Source of the DNA: Chondrilla cf. caribensis
Taxonomy: Eukaryota; Porifera; Demospongiae; Chondrillida; Chondrillidae
Direction of reading: 5' to 3'
NCBI GenBank assembly: GCA_964020155.1
Contig: OZ026563.1
Coordinates: 3,805,440-3,869,439, forward strand
DNA: 64,000 bases
Each line of letters starts with the position of its first letter. Position 1 is the first letter of the stretch. A program made the position numbers and the translations under genes. Positions 24,006 through 35,280 of the stretch are shown here, piece after piece. Under the pieces are notes generated by a model. It was not told where the DNA came from. It saw only the letters and a list, made by a program, of their open reading frames with translations, and made no database searches.

Positions 24006-24077
24006 GAGGAGACATCTGTCTGCATAATTTGATGTTGGCCACTCCTACTGGGTACCAAGTTGTCATAACCTGAACAT
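24006..24077 (+). promoter_or_regulatory. Conserved MCO upstream block (MCO1)
   Basis: Same conserved segment as at 20823, ending about 85 bp before ATG 24163. No TATA box is evident; GCATAATTTGATG is a candidate weak core element. The MITE at 23762 has inserted just upstream. Confidence 0.55.
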
Positions 24078-24162
24078 AAAGTGTGTGAAACTCCTGGTGA
24101 GCGATAGTTACTACGTTCCAGAGCAGGAGCATACGCTGAGGCTGGATTCACTCCGACTGGAA

Positions 24163-26673
24163 ATGTTTGTCAAGTTTATCTTTTTGTTACTGCTTGGATT
24201 TGCTTCAGCTCAGTATCCAGAATGGTCTACTATCTCCTGGAGAGATGAAAATAATGTTCAAAGAAGTGCACCCATACAAAGGGCAGTTGGACCCAACAAT
24301 AATATGAATGGAGCTATAGACTGTACTAATCCTACTGAAAGTTCCGAGACTTGTGACATCACACTCAACATCACCCACATGCTGACCATGACACTGTATG
24401 ACTATTATCCCGAAGACCTCAAGGACAGTGGAGGACATGATCAAAAGCAGAAGAAAAGTGGAGGGCACAGAGGAGTAGATGGATACGCAATCAAAATCAA
24501 TGCTGATGGATCGTTTGCTTTTCGTTATGAAAATGCTGTTCCCAATAGTACAAGAGATATTAAAAACTTTTTGTGGCCGATCATTGCAGATGCTCATCTG
24601 AAAAATGATACACTTCAGAGACGCTCAGTCATTGCTGTCAACAACCAGGTACCGGGACCAACCATCATTGCTCGTAAAGATCAACCCCTCAACATCAAGG
24701 TTGTCAACAATTTGGCCAGTGAGTCCATCAGCATCCACTGGCATGGACAGCACGTCAGTGAGGCACCGTGGATGGACGGTGTGGCACATATCACACAGTG
24801 TCCCATTGTGCCATATACAGAATTCACCTACAGCTTCAAACCAGATCAAGTGGGCACACACTGGTATCATGCCCACAGTGGAGCACAGCGAACTGATGGA
24901 CTGTTTGGAGCACTCATCATTAAAAGTGACGATGAATTCACAGGGACAGATTTGATAAATATGGTGGATACCTTTGAAGACCGTCCAGAGGAACACACAA
25001 TTTCTCTTATCGACTGGCAGCATGACAATTCAATCGATGTGTTCTCAGTGATACAGAGTGGGTCTCGTTTTGCAAGTCCTGTCAATAATAGGAGGTCATA
25101 TGATTCCATTCCTATCTACGATGGATCGGAGTCAGCACCCCATCCATTTTTGTCAGGCCTCATTAATGGACTGGGTTGGGAGTTTACAGATGTTGGAGAT
25201 TCAAACTGCGATCATAGCAAAAACCCATTGAGTTTCTTCAATGTAACACACGGTAAAACATATCGATTTCGACTGATTGGTGCACAAAATGCATATGCAT
25301 TTCGATTCTCAATTGAAGATCATAAGCTGAGACTCCTTGCTACTGATGGTATATTAGTGAAGACGGATCCTGAAGAAGTAGACTTCATCATCATCCATTC
25401 AGGTGAACGCTATGACTTTCTCCTCGATACCACCGGGCAAGCATCTCGTAATTACTGGATAGTAGCAGAGACACTGGAAACACAAGAACAACTTATGGGA
25501 AACATGTATTATTGCACCCAAGGTCGGAGAGCATATGCCATATTGCATTACACAGATGCGTCATACGACCCCTGGCCACCGAATATCAAGTACGACCCCA
25601 CCAAGCGTTGTAATTCTTCATCAAAGTGCTATGCAGCCAACTGTCCTTTCCAAAATTTCTCAGAAAATTACACTATCACGTGTTTAAATGTCGGTAGCTT
25701 TGAACAGCGATACAATGATTCTTACCCTATTTTAGAATTAGATAATGATGAAGAATCCACTTTCCTAAACTTCGGATTTGGCGGGGATGTAACTGTTTCA
25801 GGGAGTTCCATAAATGGCCGTCATTTTGTCTTCCCTAATAGTCCCCTATTCTTTGAACATTCTGAGGAATCATATTGTACATACCCATCAGATGAGGATG
25901 TAGGTCAAGGAAGGCGATGTTTACACGTTTACGCCATTAAAGACGAAGTTTTCCGAAATAATGGCACAGTTGAGATGGTGTTAACGAACCTTTTTAATTC
26001 AAGTGAAGGAATACGTCCAGGTCAAGCTCACCCAGTTCACCTTCATGGACATCACTTCCAAGTCATACACATTGGGTATGGAAATTGTAGTCAAACTAAT
26101 GGTGCCTGTCTCCATCCTGATATAACTTGTGGGGGTGCAAACGACATCTGTGATACAAATGTTGGCTGGAGTAACAAGAATTGGAAACACTTCGAGGGTA
26201 CCAGACGAAATCAAAAACCGCCTCGAAAGGACACTGTGATAGTTCCGGTTGGAGGATACGTTGTGATACGATTCGAAGCAAATAACTCGGGATGGTGGTT
26301 CCTCCACTGTCACATTGAACCTCATCAACTGGAGGGCATGAGTATGGTAGTGAGAGAGGGGATTCCTCAACCACCACCTGACTTCTTCCCAAAGTGTGGT
26401 GATTTTGATCCAGCTGCAGCTGGATCCTCCCCTGCACCTCCATCTGGATCCTCCCCTGCACCTCCATCTGGATCCTCCCCTGCACCTCCGTCTGGACCCT
26501 CCCCTGCACCTCCATCCTCTACTACAACTGAATCACCTGTTGTAGTTAGGCTAGCTGTTGTATTAGCTTTCGTAATTTTGTGGGCTTTGGCAGTGACAAT
26601 CTTGTTACTAATAATAATTTTTCGTCTATATTGTTGTGGCAAAAAAGCTAAGGACAGTCCAAAAGGAACATGA
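24163..26673 (+). CDS. Membrane-anchored laccase-like multicopper oxidase MCO1
   Basis: A single intronless frame of 836 residues. A signal peptide (MFVKFIFLLLLGFASAQ) is followed by a 150-residue N-terminal region and three cupredoxin domains with all copper ligands: HWHG at 192-195, HWYHAH at 233-238, HPVHLHGH from 623, and HCHIEPHQLEGM from 715. The axial position of the type-1 copper is Met. Many N-glycosylation sites (NIT, NTT, NFS) fit an extracellular enzyme. After the last domain come four repeats of SSPAPPSG, then a TM helix (LAVVLAFVILWALAVTILLL) and a short basic tail, so it is a type I membrane protein. Family activity is one-electron oxidation of phenols or metals with reduction of O2 to water; the substrate here is unknown. 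The upstream frame to 24085 has no ATG, so the start is ATG 24163. AATAAA occurs at 26876 and 26891. Confidence 0.95.
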   Translation: MFVKFIFLLLLGFASAQYPEWSTISWRDENNVQRSAPIQRAVGPNNNMNGAIDCTNPTESSETCDITLNITHMLTMTLYDYYPEDLKDSGGHDQKQKKSGGHRGVDGYAIKINADGSFAFRYENAVPNSTRDIKNFLWPIIADAHLKNDTLQRRSVIAVNNQVPGPTIIARKDQPLNIKVVNNLASESISIHWHGQHVSEAPWMDGVAHITQCPIVPYTEFTYSFKPDQVGTHWYHAHSGAQRTDGLFGALIIKSDDEFTGTDLINMVDTFEDRPEEHTISLIDWQHDNSIDVFSVIQSGSRFASPVNNRRSYDSIPIYDGSESAPHPFLSGLINGLGWEFTDVGDSNCDHSKNPLSFFNVTHGKTYRFRLIGAQNAYAFRFSIEDHKLRLLATDGILVKTDPEEVDFIIIHSGERYDFLLDTTGQASRNYWIVAETLETQEQLMGNMYYCTQGRRAYAILHYTDASYDPWPPNIKYDPTKRCNSSSKCYAANCPFQNFSENYTITCLNVGSFEQRYNDSYPILELDNDEESTFLNFGFGGDVTVSGSSINGRHFVFPNSPLFFEHSEESYCTYPSDEDVGQGRRCLHVYAIKDEVFRNNGTVEMVLTNLFNSSEGIRPGQAHPVHLHGHHFQVIHIGYGNCSQTNGACLHPDITCGGANDICDTNVGWSNKNWKHFEGTRRNQKPPRKDTVIVPVGGYVVIRFEANNSGWWFLHCHIEPHQLEGMSMVVREGIPQPPPDFFPKCGDFDPAAAGSSPAPPSGSSPAPPSGSSPAPPSGPSPAPPSSTTTESPVVVRLAVVLAFVILWALAVTILLLIIIFRLYCCGKKAKDSPKGT
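26414..26522 (+). repeat. 24-bp coding repeat in the MCO1 stalk
   Basis: Four copies of GGATCCTCCCCTGCACCTCC plus ATCT encode SSPAPPSG and form a Pro/Ser stalk. An 18-bp relative of the same type (SPTPPS) is massively expanded in the broken copy at 42100-42490 and present at low copy number at 48345-48390. Confidence 0.88.
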
Positions 26674-27706
26674 TCAGATTGAATATATGTAGTGTGTCAA
26701 TCATTAGAATACGTAGTGTTGTATTACTGAAGTTATGTAGAAAATTGAACATTGTTACATTTTTGTAGTGAATTAATTATACAAGCTGTTTATGTGAAAT
26801 GATCGATTTGTTCTGCCCGCCAAGTTCACTCACCATTCCATGTAATATTTGACTCTGATTCTATGTAAGGCCGGTAATAAATGCTTGCCCAATAAATTGG
26901 CTCCAGGATTGCACTTGTGATACACATGACAAATTGATGTCAAAACAAGAAAACAAACAGTTATAGCAAACCTTCTCAAGGTTCTGATATAGAATGATTT
27001 TTATTATTTAGATGAGAATTAAGTAACCAAAAATTATAATTTACTCTGTACCGTACATAGAGTTTTCTGTGTGTAACTTCAATATAATAATAGCTCGCTA
27101 CATATTATATGACGTGGATCAATAGTTTCAAATTTCAAAATAATAATAATAGAAAATGGCAGAGGCTATAATTAAAAACAAAAATTGAAAATAGCTAGCT
27201 ACTCAATAATATCTACTTACAAATGAGGAATATCGAAAATCTTCTTGAAAACACCCACCTCATGATCACTGCCTATACAAAAAGGGAAACACATCGTGAT
27301 CATGAGTCAACAAGTCAACTTGCATGAGACAACTAGCAGACATTATAAGGATGTTAAGTAGTAGTATGGGTACATAGGACCTCGACAAAGGAGTCAACTT
27401 GGTACAAGGAGTGGACCCCAACAGAGTCATCTTGGGACAAGGAGTGGACTCCAACAGAGTCATCTTGGGACAAGGAGTGGACTCCAACAAAGATCCCAGT
27501 TGATTCTAACACTATTCAAGGGTCTGTTATAAATAATTGCAATGGAGTCAATTCAGGATAATTTTGGAAATGTGTAGCTATATAATATAATAGTCTATAT
27601 AATTGAGACGAGGAGTCAACTGTGGGTGGAACACGTGACGGTCTGGCATCGCGAGACCAGTGTTACTCTGGCCACGGTGGACTGGAAGCTGAGGAACACT
27701 GCCAAT
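26674..27706. other. Intergenic: MCO1 3' UTR, AT-rich DNA and a 36-bp minisatellite
   Basis: The conserved MCO 3' UTR (TGTAGTGTGTCAAT, GTAGAAAATTGAACATT) runs to the AATAAA at 26876/26891. AT-rich sequence follows. At 27383-27500 there are three units of the type AAGGAGTGGACTCCAACAGA and GTCATCTTGGGAC. The reverse-complement array occurs at 34905-35060. The stretch 27620-27706 resembles the sequence before the other signal-peptide exons (GGTGGACTGGAAGCTGAG). Confidence 0.6.
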
Positions 27707-30700
27707 ATGAACCGACTCTTACCACTGACAGCGATTCTCGTATGTGAGTTACGTACGACATTGCCTTACGTTCGAAATAACTCGTATAACTCCAGTATTT
27801 GAGATAATGTGCGCTAGACTAGTGTATTCGTTACTAGATAGGATAGCTAGCTATATAGCGGGTGACGTGTCTCGGATGGGGCGTCTTCAGATAGGCACCA
27901 CTGATACGAGCTTTGGGCAAGTGTCTTTAAATTTTTATCTCGTGTCTATGGATACGTTACCAACATGAAATTGTACCAATAGCTCAATACTAGGATGTTT
28001 AATGTAAATCGGTTCAAGTCCCATTTATCCCATGTTGCCCTGGATAGCTAAGGTCTTCAGCTTGTCATGTGTGCTTCTCACGGTCCAACAGATGGAGCGT
28101 GGGGCTCATCGGAGACCGGATTGCTGCTAAAAGGCTTAAGAAGTAATGATGTGCGTACGTCTGTAGTCTAGAATATTCGCTTTCTGCAGGTATTAATAAT
28201 TATTTACATGTAGACTGACAGTAATGTATTACGTATTACGGGACACCTAAGGAAATGTCCTTCAATTTAATCGAATACAACGCCTTATCGGAAACGTCCT
28301 AGATAGGATACATAGAGTGGATTTCCTCTATCCCCAGGTGTGACCAGACGTCAGTCCGATTATCCGTTTAGAAGTTAAGTGTTATGTGGAGACCGTCGAG
28401 TCGGCCATTTCTGGACACGTCGGCCGTTTCGGGACAGTCTCGAAGCAAGAACTGCAAAAGGCCTATTTCGAAAATCCTTTCTACCTAAGATGAAGGTGCT
28501 AATCTTCTTTATAGCCATCGTACGCGTGTTCCAAAAGTAATCCGGGCCGTCTCTTCGTCATGGAGCTACGATGAATTAAATACAGACGCCCAAGGCCGCA
28601 ATTACTAGACGCGTATGCTATTTCTGGACAACGTATTAGAACCTCGTAAAATATAGTTTAGGTTAGACTCTTATGAATATTTAAGTCTATGTTTAATTCC
28701 CAATGTTCTCATGCTATAAATGTTTTTGATAAAACACCATTTCGCCCATTTATAATGGTATTCTTGTCTTTTATTATATCTTGTAATCTCTTTTGGCTAC
28801 TATGAAGTTGTGAGGAAGGTGGAAATAGATTTTTGAACTCCACGCATTTACCTAATTGTTAGCGGCACATGTAATGTTTGCTCCAAGCAGTGTTCAATAA
28901 CTACCTGACATGTGTCCAGAAACTGCCTCCTCAGTATGTTGGAAACATGGCATATTTTGTCATGCACATGAGAACATTGCCAGACCATTATGTTTCTACA
29001 ACATTGCTCACATGTTAAGCTTCAAAATGATATTATGCATTTTGATGATATAAGCAGAAGAATTATGCCACGAGTGGATTGATTATGCAGGGTAATTCTT
29101 AGCAATAATACCAAAAATGGCGGGAAATCATCAGGTGTTGAAAAAAGTAGGCATACATCCAAGAGAATTGCTACTTTTGGCTGAAACCCACACATTTTGA
29201 AGAATATATCCACGTCACTCAGTGATGAAAATTTCAAAGATCATACTCCACTTATAATTGTACTAGCCCTGGTAATTTTCGGTGTCTGGTAATCGCCTCC
29301 GTCTCAAAATGCCCGAAATTATTCCACCAGTAGGTCAATGACAATGTGGACTTTACGTCTTCAATTATCAAATGAACTGTCTATTCACTTTGTGTTGCAC
29401 CTTTTCGTTGAATGTTGCAGTCACCATAGACGCCTATCCCAGCACCCAACCTGTACCACTGGGTACTACAGTTGTGTTGGTGTGTAGAGTAACAGGAGTC
29501 TCTGGGAATGACTCTTCTTATCAATTATCGGTAGAGTTGCATGTCCAACCGGTGCCTGTGATGACAAAAGCATACAAATGGCAAGATCAAGAGTGATGGG
29601 TGTTAACATTTTATAACTTGGAGTGAATATTGTCTATATACATCTGACAGTGGAGAGTACAGAATAAGATGTACTGTCAGTAAAGGAGGAACCACTCAGA
29701 CCAGCTCTTTCAACATGACAGTTCACTGGTGGGTTGAATGCATGTGTAACCAGCACAACAACTATCAATGTTAGTTAGCTGCACACTGCAGTTGAAGTGG
29801 GTATCATGTATGTTCCCATTAAAAGCATTATCATAGTATCAACTCGCTGTTCATGAACACTACGGTAACCATGCATGCATTGATTCCATTGTTCTTCTTG
29901 ATGATTGGCCCATTGGCATGGGGGAGGGGAAGGGACATTGCCTGCATTGCCTCTTCAAAAGCATTGGTTTTCTATAATTCAACCCCCAGCCATCCCAACA
30001 GCAGTCCATGACATTTCTGAGGGCAGAAGGACTGCTCGTCCCCAAGGGTTGTCAAGGGTCTGCACCACACTGCTATTTTGTATAAAACTGGACTCCCTAG
30101 CCGAGTCCTTTTTAAATTCCACCTACATGTGACCCCTTTCTTACAGCACAGACCATGGAGGACAAAATTTATGAGTGTATCAGTTGATTACATATTGACA
30201 ACTGACCCTAATCCATCTAAATGTTGATTAAGTGTGTGTTATTTGGCATTAATTTTATGTACATTTTTGTACACGGTCTTGTGATGTACAGCTTCACAGA
30301 CAATGTATTGAAAATGATAATCATCCTGGAAGGTAAATAAGCGTGTCTCACTAGTTATACATACCAAAGGAGCAATGAATGTCTGCATACAGGAAGGGAG
30401 GAAGGGTGGGAGGTTGTTTATAGGAATCAGGGAACTCATGACCAATGAAATAGAACATGGAATATAAGTGATTCAATATTCTTCGTCTGGTTAACAACGC
30501 AAACTCATGAATGAATTACAATAATAATAAGCTTTATTTAGCTGTAGATTAGTCACTGACACTGGAAGCGGACAAGGCAACCATAGTTTTTAATATACAT
30601 ACATATAGTACACAATAACAATTATTATCATGATAGAATTTCCCTCGATGTATATTATACAGTATATATATATATTATATATATATATTATACAGTATAT

Positions 30701-31011
30701 ATTAGTATATACTTAGTCAATCATTCTGCCATACAATGCACAATATATTTGTTAGTCACCATATTATTTGGAAACAAGTGTACTTATTATTATGGCTGCT
30801 TTGACTTTATATTCACTACTATGAGTTCATGTAACCATTCTCTCTCTCACCAGGTGCTTCTGGTGCAACTTTTAGGAGAATTTTCCCTGCAAATTTGGAA
30901 GGAATGCCACTTCCTAAAGTATTTGTCACTTGTAAATCTTCAGAGCCAAAGTGTCATGTGGAGCACACAGTATCCTCTCACATAACTATGAGAGTTGATG
31001 GACAGCAGTGA
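27707..31011 (+). pseudogene. Broken copy of the secreted Ig/FN3 gene
   Basis: The signal exon 27707-27743 (MNRLLPLTAILV, phase 1) and a 51-nt linker exon 28092-28142 correspond to RPTP-B 48780-48816 and 49109-49159. The Ig1 exon starts at 29422 with VTIDAYPSTQPV but is frameshifted near 29520 and meets TGA at about 29594. The second Ig exon near 30274 keeps only GGTCTTGTGATGTACAGCTT and has lost its acceptor AG. FN3 exons are missing. Tail remnants are at about 30541-30585 and an intact last exon at 30854-31011. The unit therefore joins an RPTP-B-like 5' half to the tail of the secreted gene. Confidence 0.78.
30655..30715. repeat. AT-rich palindromic repeat
   Basis: TATACAGTATATATATATAT and its inverted copies form an AT-rich palindrome just before the retained last exon of the broken Ig/FN3 unit. 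Confidence 0.6.
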
Positions 31012-32193
31012 ATACTGTAAACAAGAACTCCAATTGGGGTTGATGTAATTTTCTCAATCATTGCAAAATCCTCAATATATAGTATCTTGACTTCATGTAT
31101 TACATTCTAATTTGAATGCCATTCAACTTGTAGTCATTAGTGTTAACTATATTTGACGGCTGCATTAATGATTATAGTTTGAATTATCAAACACCAGAAT
31201 AAGCAGTAGAGACTATGCATACAAATCGATCCCTATGTCTGCACCACCCTCACTGTCACATAATATTATTAATGCAAGTGTTCTAAACACTAACATCCTG
31301 CTCGATTGCATTATTACCAGCAATCTACTGTCAGTTATAACATAATAGTAGTAATTCATTATTACTGCAATCCACCATACAGTGCTACATATTCAGAAGA
31401 TTTCAATTTTCACAATGAATATAATTATATATATATATATAAATTCATCTCCATAATATTATGATTGGTTATAATAATAAGGTTGCGTATACCCATGTTT
31501 GATTATTAATGATATTCACTTACGTCCAAGAGTTCCAGATGTGTTTACTTATGCAAGTGTTTAGTCTGGTATTCCATAATTTAATGTTATTCATGGACCT
31601 CCTGCTGCCCATTTGATCTCCCAGATCTACCTAATTCTCATACTAATATGGGATATGTGTGAGTCTGGAGTATCTTGTCGTGCATGTGTCATGTCCTGAT
31701 GTAGGACAGGTTTCCAATACATGTAGTCTGTCAATGATGTTGCCCAGTAGATCAATCTGTGTTCATGTAATTAGTCACTTTCTAAATCACTTGTCTGAGG
31801 TAGGTATATGCATATGAATCCTAACACACTGATCATAATGGAAGGGAAAAAAACAGATCTTCTTTCAATGCTTTCAACTTCCAATGCAGAAACAGTCAAC
31901 AAATGTTCAATGATAGTCAACATGCTCAATGAAACTAGCATTCTCTTCCTGTGATATCATATTAATAATGTAAACTGACAACATGCTCTCTGGAACCAGA
32001 TAATAAACTAAGCACAAAGACACAATAGAGGAGACATCTGTCTGCATAATTTGATGTTGGCCACTCCTAACTGTGTACCAAGTTGACATAACCTGAGTAC
32101 CAAGAGGGCAAAACTCCTGGTTATCAGTAGTAACACTGTAGATTCAGTTCCAAAGCGGAGAGTACGTTGAGGATAGACTCACTGTGACTGGAA
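31012..32193. other. Linker between Ig/FN3 tail exon and MCO2, with conserved upstream block
   Basis: It is homologous to 19173-20985 and 21328-24162. The conserved block GAGGAGACATCTGTCTGCAT to CCAAGTTGACATAACC is at 32029-32094, 100 bp before the MCO2 start. No gene is seen otherwise. Confidence 0.65.
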
Positions 32194-34533
32194 ATGTTTG
32201 CCGTGTTTATCTTTTTGTTACTGCTCGGATTTTCTTCAGCTCAGTATCCAGAATGGTCCACTATCTCCTGGATAGATAGAAATACGGTTTCAAGAACCGC
32301 AAATATAAGAAGAGCAGTAGGACCCAACAATAATACGAATGGAGCTATAGACTGTACACAGGACTTTCCTGGTAAATGTGAGATCACACTCAACATCACC
32401 CACATGCTGACCATGACACTGTATGACTACTACCCCGAAGACCTGAAGGACAGTGGAGGTCACAGAGGAGTAGATGGATACGCAATCAAAATCAACACTG
32501 ACGGATCGTTTGCTTTTCGTTATGATAGTAATAATGGTGTTCCCAACAGACCTATTTCAACCTTCTTGTGGCCGATCATTGCAGATGCTCATCTCAAAGA
32601 TGGTGAACTTGAGAGACGTTCGGTCATTGCTGTCAACAACCAAGTACCGGGACCAACCATCATTGCTCGAAAAGGCCAACCCCTCAACATCAAGGTTGTC
32701 AACAATTTGGCCAGTGAGTCCATCAGCATCCACTGGCATGGACAGCACGTCAAGGAGGCACCGTGGATGGACGGAGTGGCACATATCACACAGTGTCCCA
32801 TTGTGCCATATACAGAATTCACCTACAGCTTCAAACCAGATCAAGTGGGCACACACTGGTATCATGCCCACAGCGGAGCACAGCGAACAGATGGACTGTT
32901 TGGAGCACTCATCATTAAAAGTGACGATGAATTCACAGGGACAGATTTGGTAAATGATACCTTTGCAGACCGTCCAGAAGAACACACTATTTCTCTTATC
33001 GACTGGCAGCATGACAATTCCATCGATTTGTTTTCTGTGATACAGAGTGGATCTCGTTTCAAAAGCCCCATTAATGGAGATAAGTCATATAGTTTTGCAG
33101 AAATCTACGATGGATCAGAGTCAGCACCCTATCCCTTCTTGTCAGGCCTCATCAATGGACTGGGTTGGGAGTACACGCCTGTTAGTAGTTCATCCTGTAA
33201 TCATAACAATAACCCATTGAATTTCTTCAATGTGGCACCAGGTGAAGCTTATCGATTTCGACTGATTGGTGCTCAGAGCGCTTATGCATTCCGATTCTCC
33301 ATTGAAGGTCATAAACTGAGACTCATCGCTACTGATGGTATATTAGTGAAGACTGATCCTGAAGAAGTAGACTTCATCGTCATCCATTCAGGTGAGCGCT
33401 ATGATTTTCTCCTCGATACTACTGGGCAAGCATCTGGTAATTACTGGATAGTAGCAGAGACGCTGGAAAAACAAGATGACCTAGATGATAAAGGGTATCT
33501 TTGTGCACAAGGTCGGAGAGCATATGCCATGCTGCATTACACAGATGTGTTATACGACCGCTGGCCACCAAATATCAACTACAACCCCACTGCACGCTGT
33601 ACTTCTTCATCAAAGTGCTATGCAGCCAACTGTCCCTTCCAAGAATTCCGAGAAGAATACAATATCATGTGTTTGAATGTTGGTAGCTTCAAACAGAGAC
33701 ACACGTTGCCCAAGCAGATGTTAGCAATTGGTGACACTACATCTCTTTTCCTAAACTTTGGATTTGGTGGGGATACAACTGTTTCTGGGAGTTCCATAAA
33801 TGGCCGTCATTTTCTCTTCCCTCCCAATCCACCTACAACACAACATTCAAACCTTCCCGATGACTTTAAAAATGGCAAAAAACTATGTACATACCCACAA
33901 GATAAGGATGAAGCTAAAGGAAGGAGGTGTTTACATGTTTACAACATTGATGATAAAATTGTCCAAAATAAAGGCACAGTTGAGATAGTGTTCATGAACC
34001 TTCTTGACTTGAGTGAAGGAATAGGTTCAGGTCAAGCTCACCCCGTTCACCTTCATGGACATCACTTCCAAATCATACACATTGGGTATGGAAACTGTAA
34101 TGTAGACGAAAGCACCTGTCACCATCCTGATATAACGTGTGCAGAAAGCCACTGTGATACGAATGTTCGCTGGAGTGACAATAGGACAAACTTTGGAAGT
34201 GGAATTCAAGAACCATCCGAAAAGGACACTGTGATAGTTCCAGTTGGAGGATATGTTGTGATTCGATTCAGAGCAGACAACCCCGGATGGTGGTTCCTCC
34301 ACTGTCACATTGAACCTCATCAACTGGAGGGCATGAGTATGGTAGTGAGAGAGGGGACCCCTCCAGCTCCACCTGACTCCTTCCCAAAGTGTGGTAATTT
34401 TGATCTAGCTACTGCACCTCCATCCTATTGCAATACTGCAATTGTAATTGTGCTAGCTGTTGCTTTTGCTATTTTATTTGTATGGGCAATAGTGGCGACC
34501 ATTATGTGCATGGCTTTGTGTTGTCGCAAATAG
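32194..34533 (+). CDS. Membrane-anchored laccase-like multicopper oxidase MCO2
   Basis: An intronless frame of 779 residues starting at MFAVFIFLLLLGFSSAQ. All ligand motifs are intact: HWHG from residue 180, HWYHAH, HPVHLHGHHF and HCHIEPHQLEGM. It lacks the insertion DQKQKKSGGH seen in MCO1 and has almost no Pro/Ser stalk: the last domain runs through TAPPSYC into a TM helix (IVIVLAVAFAILFVWAIVATI) and ends CCRK. It is an extracellular, plasma-membrane-anchored oxidase by topology, and a close paralogue of MCO1, MCO3 and MCO4. The ATG at 32194 is the first in frame; an upstream in-frame TGA prevents extension. Confidence 0.95.
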   Translation: MFAVFIFLLLLGFSSAQYPEWSTISWIDRNTVSRTANIRRAVGPNNNTNGAIDCTQDFPGKCEITLNITHMLTMTLYDYYPEDLKDSGGHRGVDGYAIKINTDGSFAFRYDSNNGVPNRPISTFLWPIIADAHLKDGELERRSVIAVNNQVPGPTIIARKGQPLNIKVVNNLASESISIHWHGQHVKEAPWMDGVAHITQCPIVPYTEFTYSFKPDQVGTHWYHAHSGAQRTDGLFGALIIKSDDEFTGTDLVNDTFADRPEEHTISLIDWQHDNSIDLFSVIQSGSRFKSPINGDKSYSFAEIYDGSESAPYPFLSGLINGLGWEYTPVSSSSCNHNNNPLNFFNVAPGEAYRFRLIGAQSAYAFRFSIEGHKLRLIATDGILVKTDPEEVDFIVIHSGERYDFLLDTTGQASGNYWIVAETLEKQDDLDDKGYLCAQGRRAYAMLHYTDVLYDRWPPNINYNPTARCTSSSKCYAANCPFQEFREEYNIMCLNVGSFKQRHTLPKQMLAIGDTTSLFLNFGFGGDTTVSGSSINGRHFLFPPNPPTTQHSNLPDDFKNGKKLCTYPQDKDEAKGRRCLHVYNIDDKIVQNKGTVEIVFMNLLDLSEGIGSGQAHPVHLHGHHFQIIHIGYGNCNVDESTCHHPDITCAESHCDTNVRWSDNRTNFGSGIQEPSEKDTVIVPVGGYVVIRFRADNPGWWFLHCHIEPHQLEGMSMVVREGTPPAPPDSFPKCGNFDLATAPPSYCNTAIVIVLAVAFAILFVWAIVATIMCMALCCRK

Positions 34534-34904
34534 TATAATAGTCACACAGTACTGCATGGACTGAATACATGTATTTTGTATGTCAGTAGAATGCATATTG
34601 GTATACTGTAGTAGAAAATTGATCATTGTTCTTTTGTAGTGGTTCAATTATACGAGTTGTTTGCGTTCAATTACTTACATGTGTACATATGGCAAGCTGT
34701 TTGTGAGACACCTGAAAACTCAAATAAGATCTTATCCCAGGTTCCCATCTGGGATCAAAAGTGGACTTACAAAATGTCACAAACTCTGGTGGAACTTTAT
34801 TCCAGTATATCGCAAGGTGTCCCTTCTCAACATCCTGGGATAAAGACACAGCTTCATGTTATCGTAATAGAAGTTGGGAACAAGGGTTGCTGGGGGCAAT
34901 TGTC

Positions 34905-35060
34905 CCAAGCTGACTCCTTCGTTGGAGTCCACTCCTTGTCCCAAGTTGACTCCTTTGTTGGAGTCCACTCCTTGTCCAAGGTTGACTCCTTTTGTTGGAG
35001 TGCACACACTGTCCCAAGTTGACTCCTTCATTGGAGTTCACTCCTTGCACCAAGTTGACT
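34905..35060. repeat. 36-bp minisatellite (GTTGACTCCTTCGTTGGAGT type)
   Basis: Four units of GTTGACTCCTTCGTTGGAGT plus CCACTCCTTGTCCCAA lie in tandem, each containing the inverted repeat ACTCC..GGAGT. The family is also present in opposite orientation at 27383-27500 and as single pieces at about 36640. It thus marks equivalent positions downstream of MCO1 and MCO2. The stretch 34534-34904 is MCO2 3' UTR-like, without genes. Confidence 0.8.
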
Positions 35061-35182
35061 ACTTTGTTAGGCTCATGAGTACCTATATATATATATATAT
35101 AATATTATTAAAGTGCACCACACCATAAGGTGCTAGGACATGGAGGGGTCCAATGTAGCACTCCACAAGTATATATGTATAG

Positions 35183-35280
35183 GTTATACAATGGGAAATG
35201 GAAGGTTTAGCGATTTAAACACCTGAGGGCGGAGCCCGAAGGTGTTGATCGCTAAACTTCCGTTCCCATTGTATAACTAT
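35183..35280. repeat. Long-arm hairpin (about 45-bp arms)
   Basis: GTTATACAATGGGAAATGGA followed by GGTTTAGCGATTTAAACACC is mirrored by AGGTGTTGATCGCTAAACTT and CCGTTCCCATTGTATAAC. The spacer contains GGGCGGAGCCCG. A related unpaired arm (GTTTAGCGATTAAGACACCT) is at about 36029. Confidence 0.85.

Noticed and set aside
24085..24162. N-terminal extension of MCO1 upstream of ATG 24163
   Set aside because: It would need a GTG start; the homologous stretch in MCO2 contains a stop, and the signal peptide follows ATG 24163 directly.
24205..26515. Minus-strand frames antisense to MCO1 (and likewise MCO2-4)
   Set aside because: They recur at the same place in all MCO copies because the coding strand is conserved; none has a domain or promoter.
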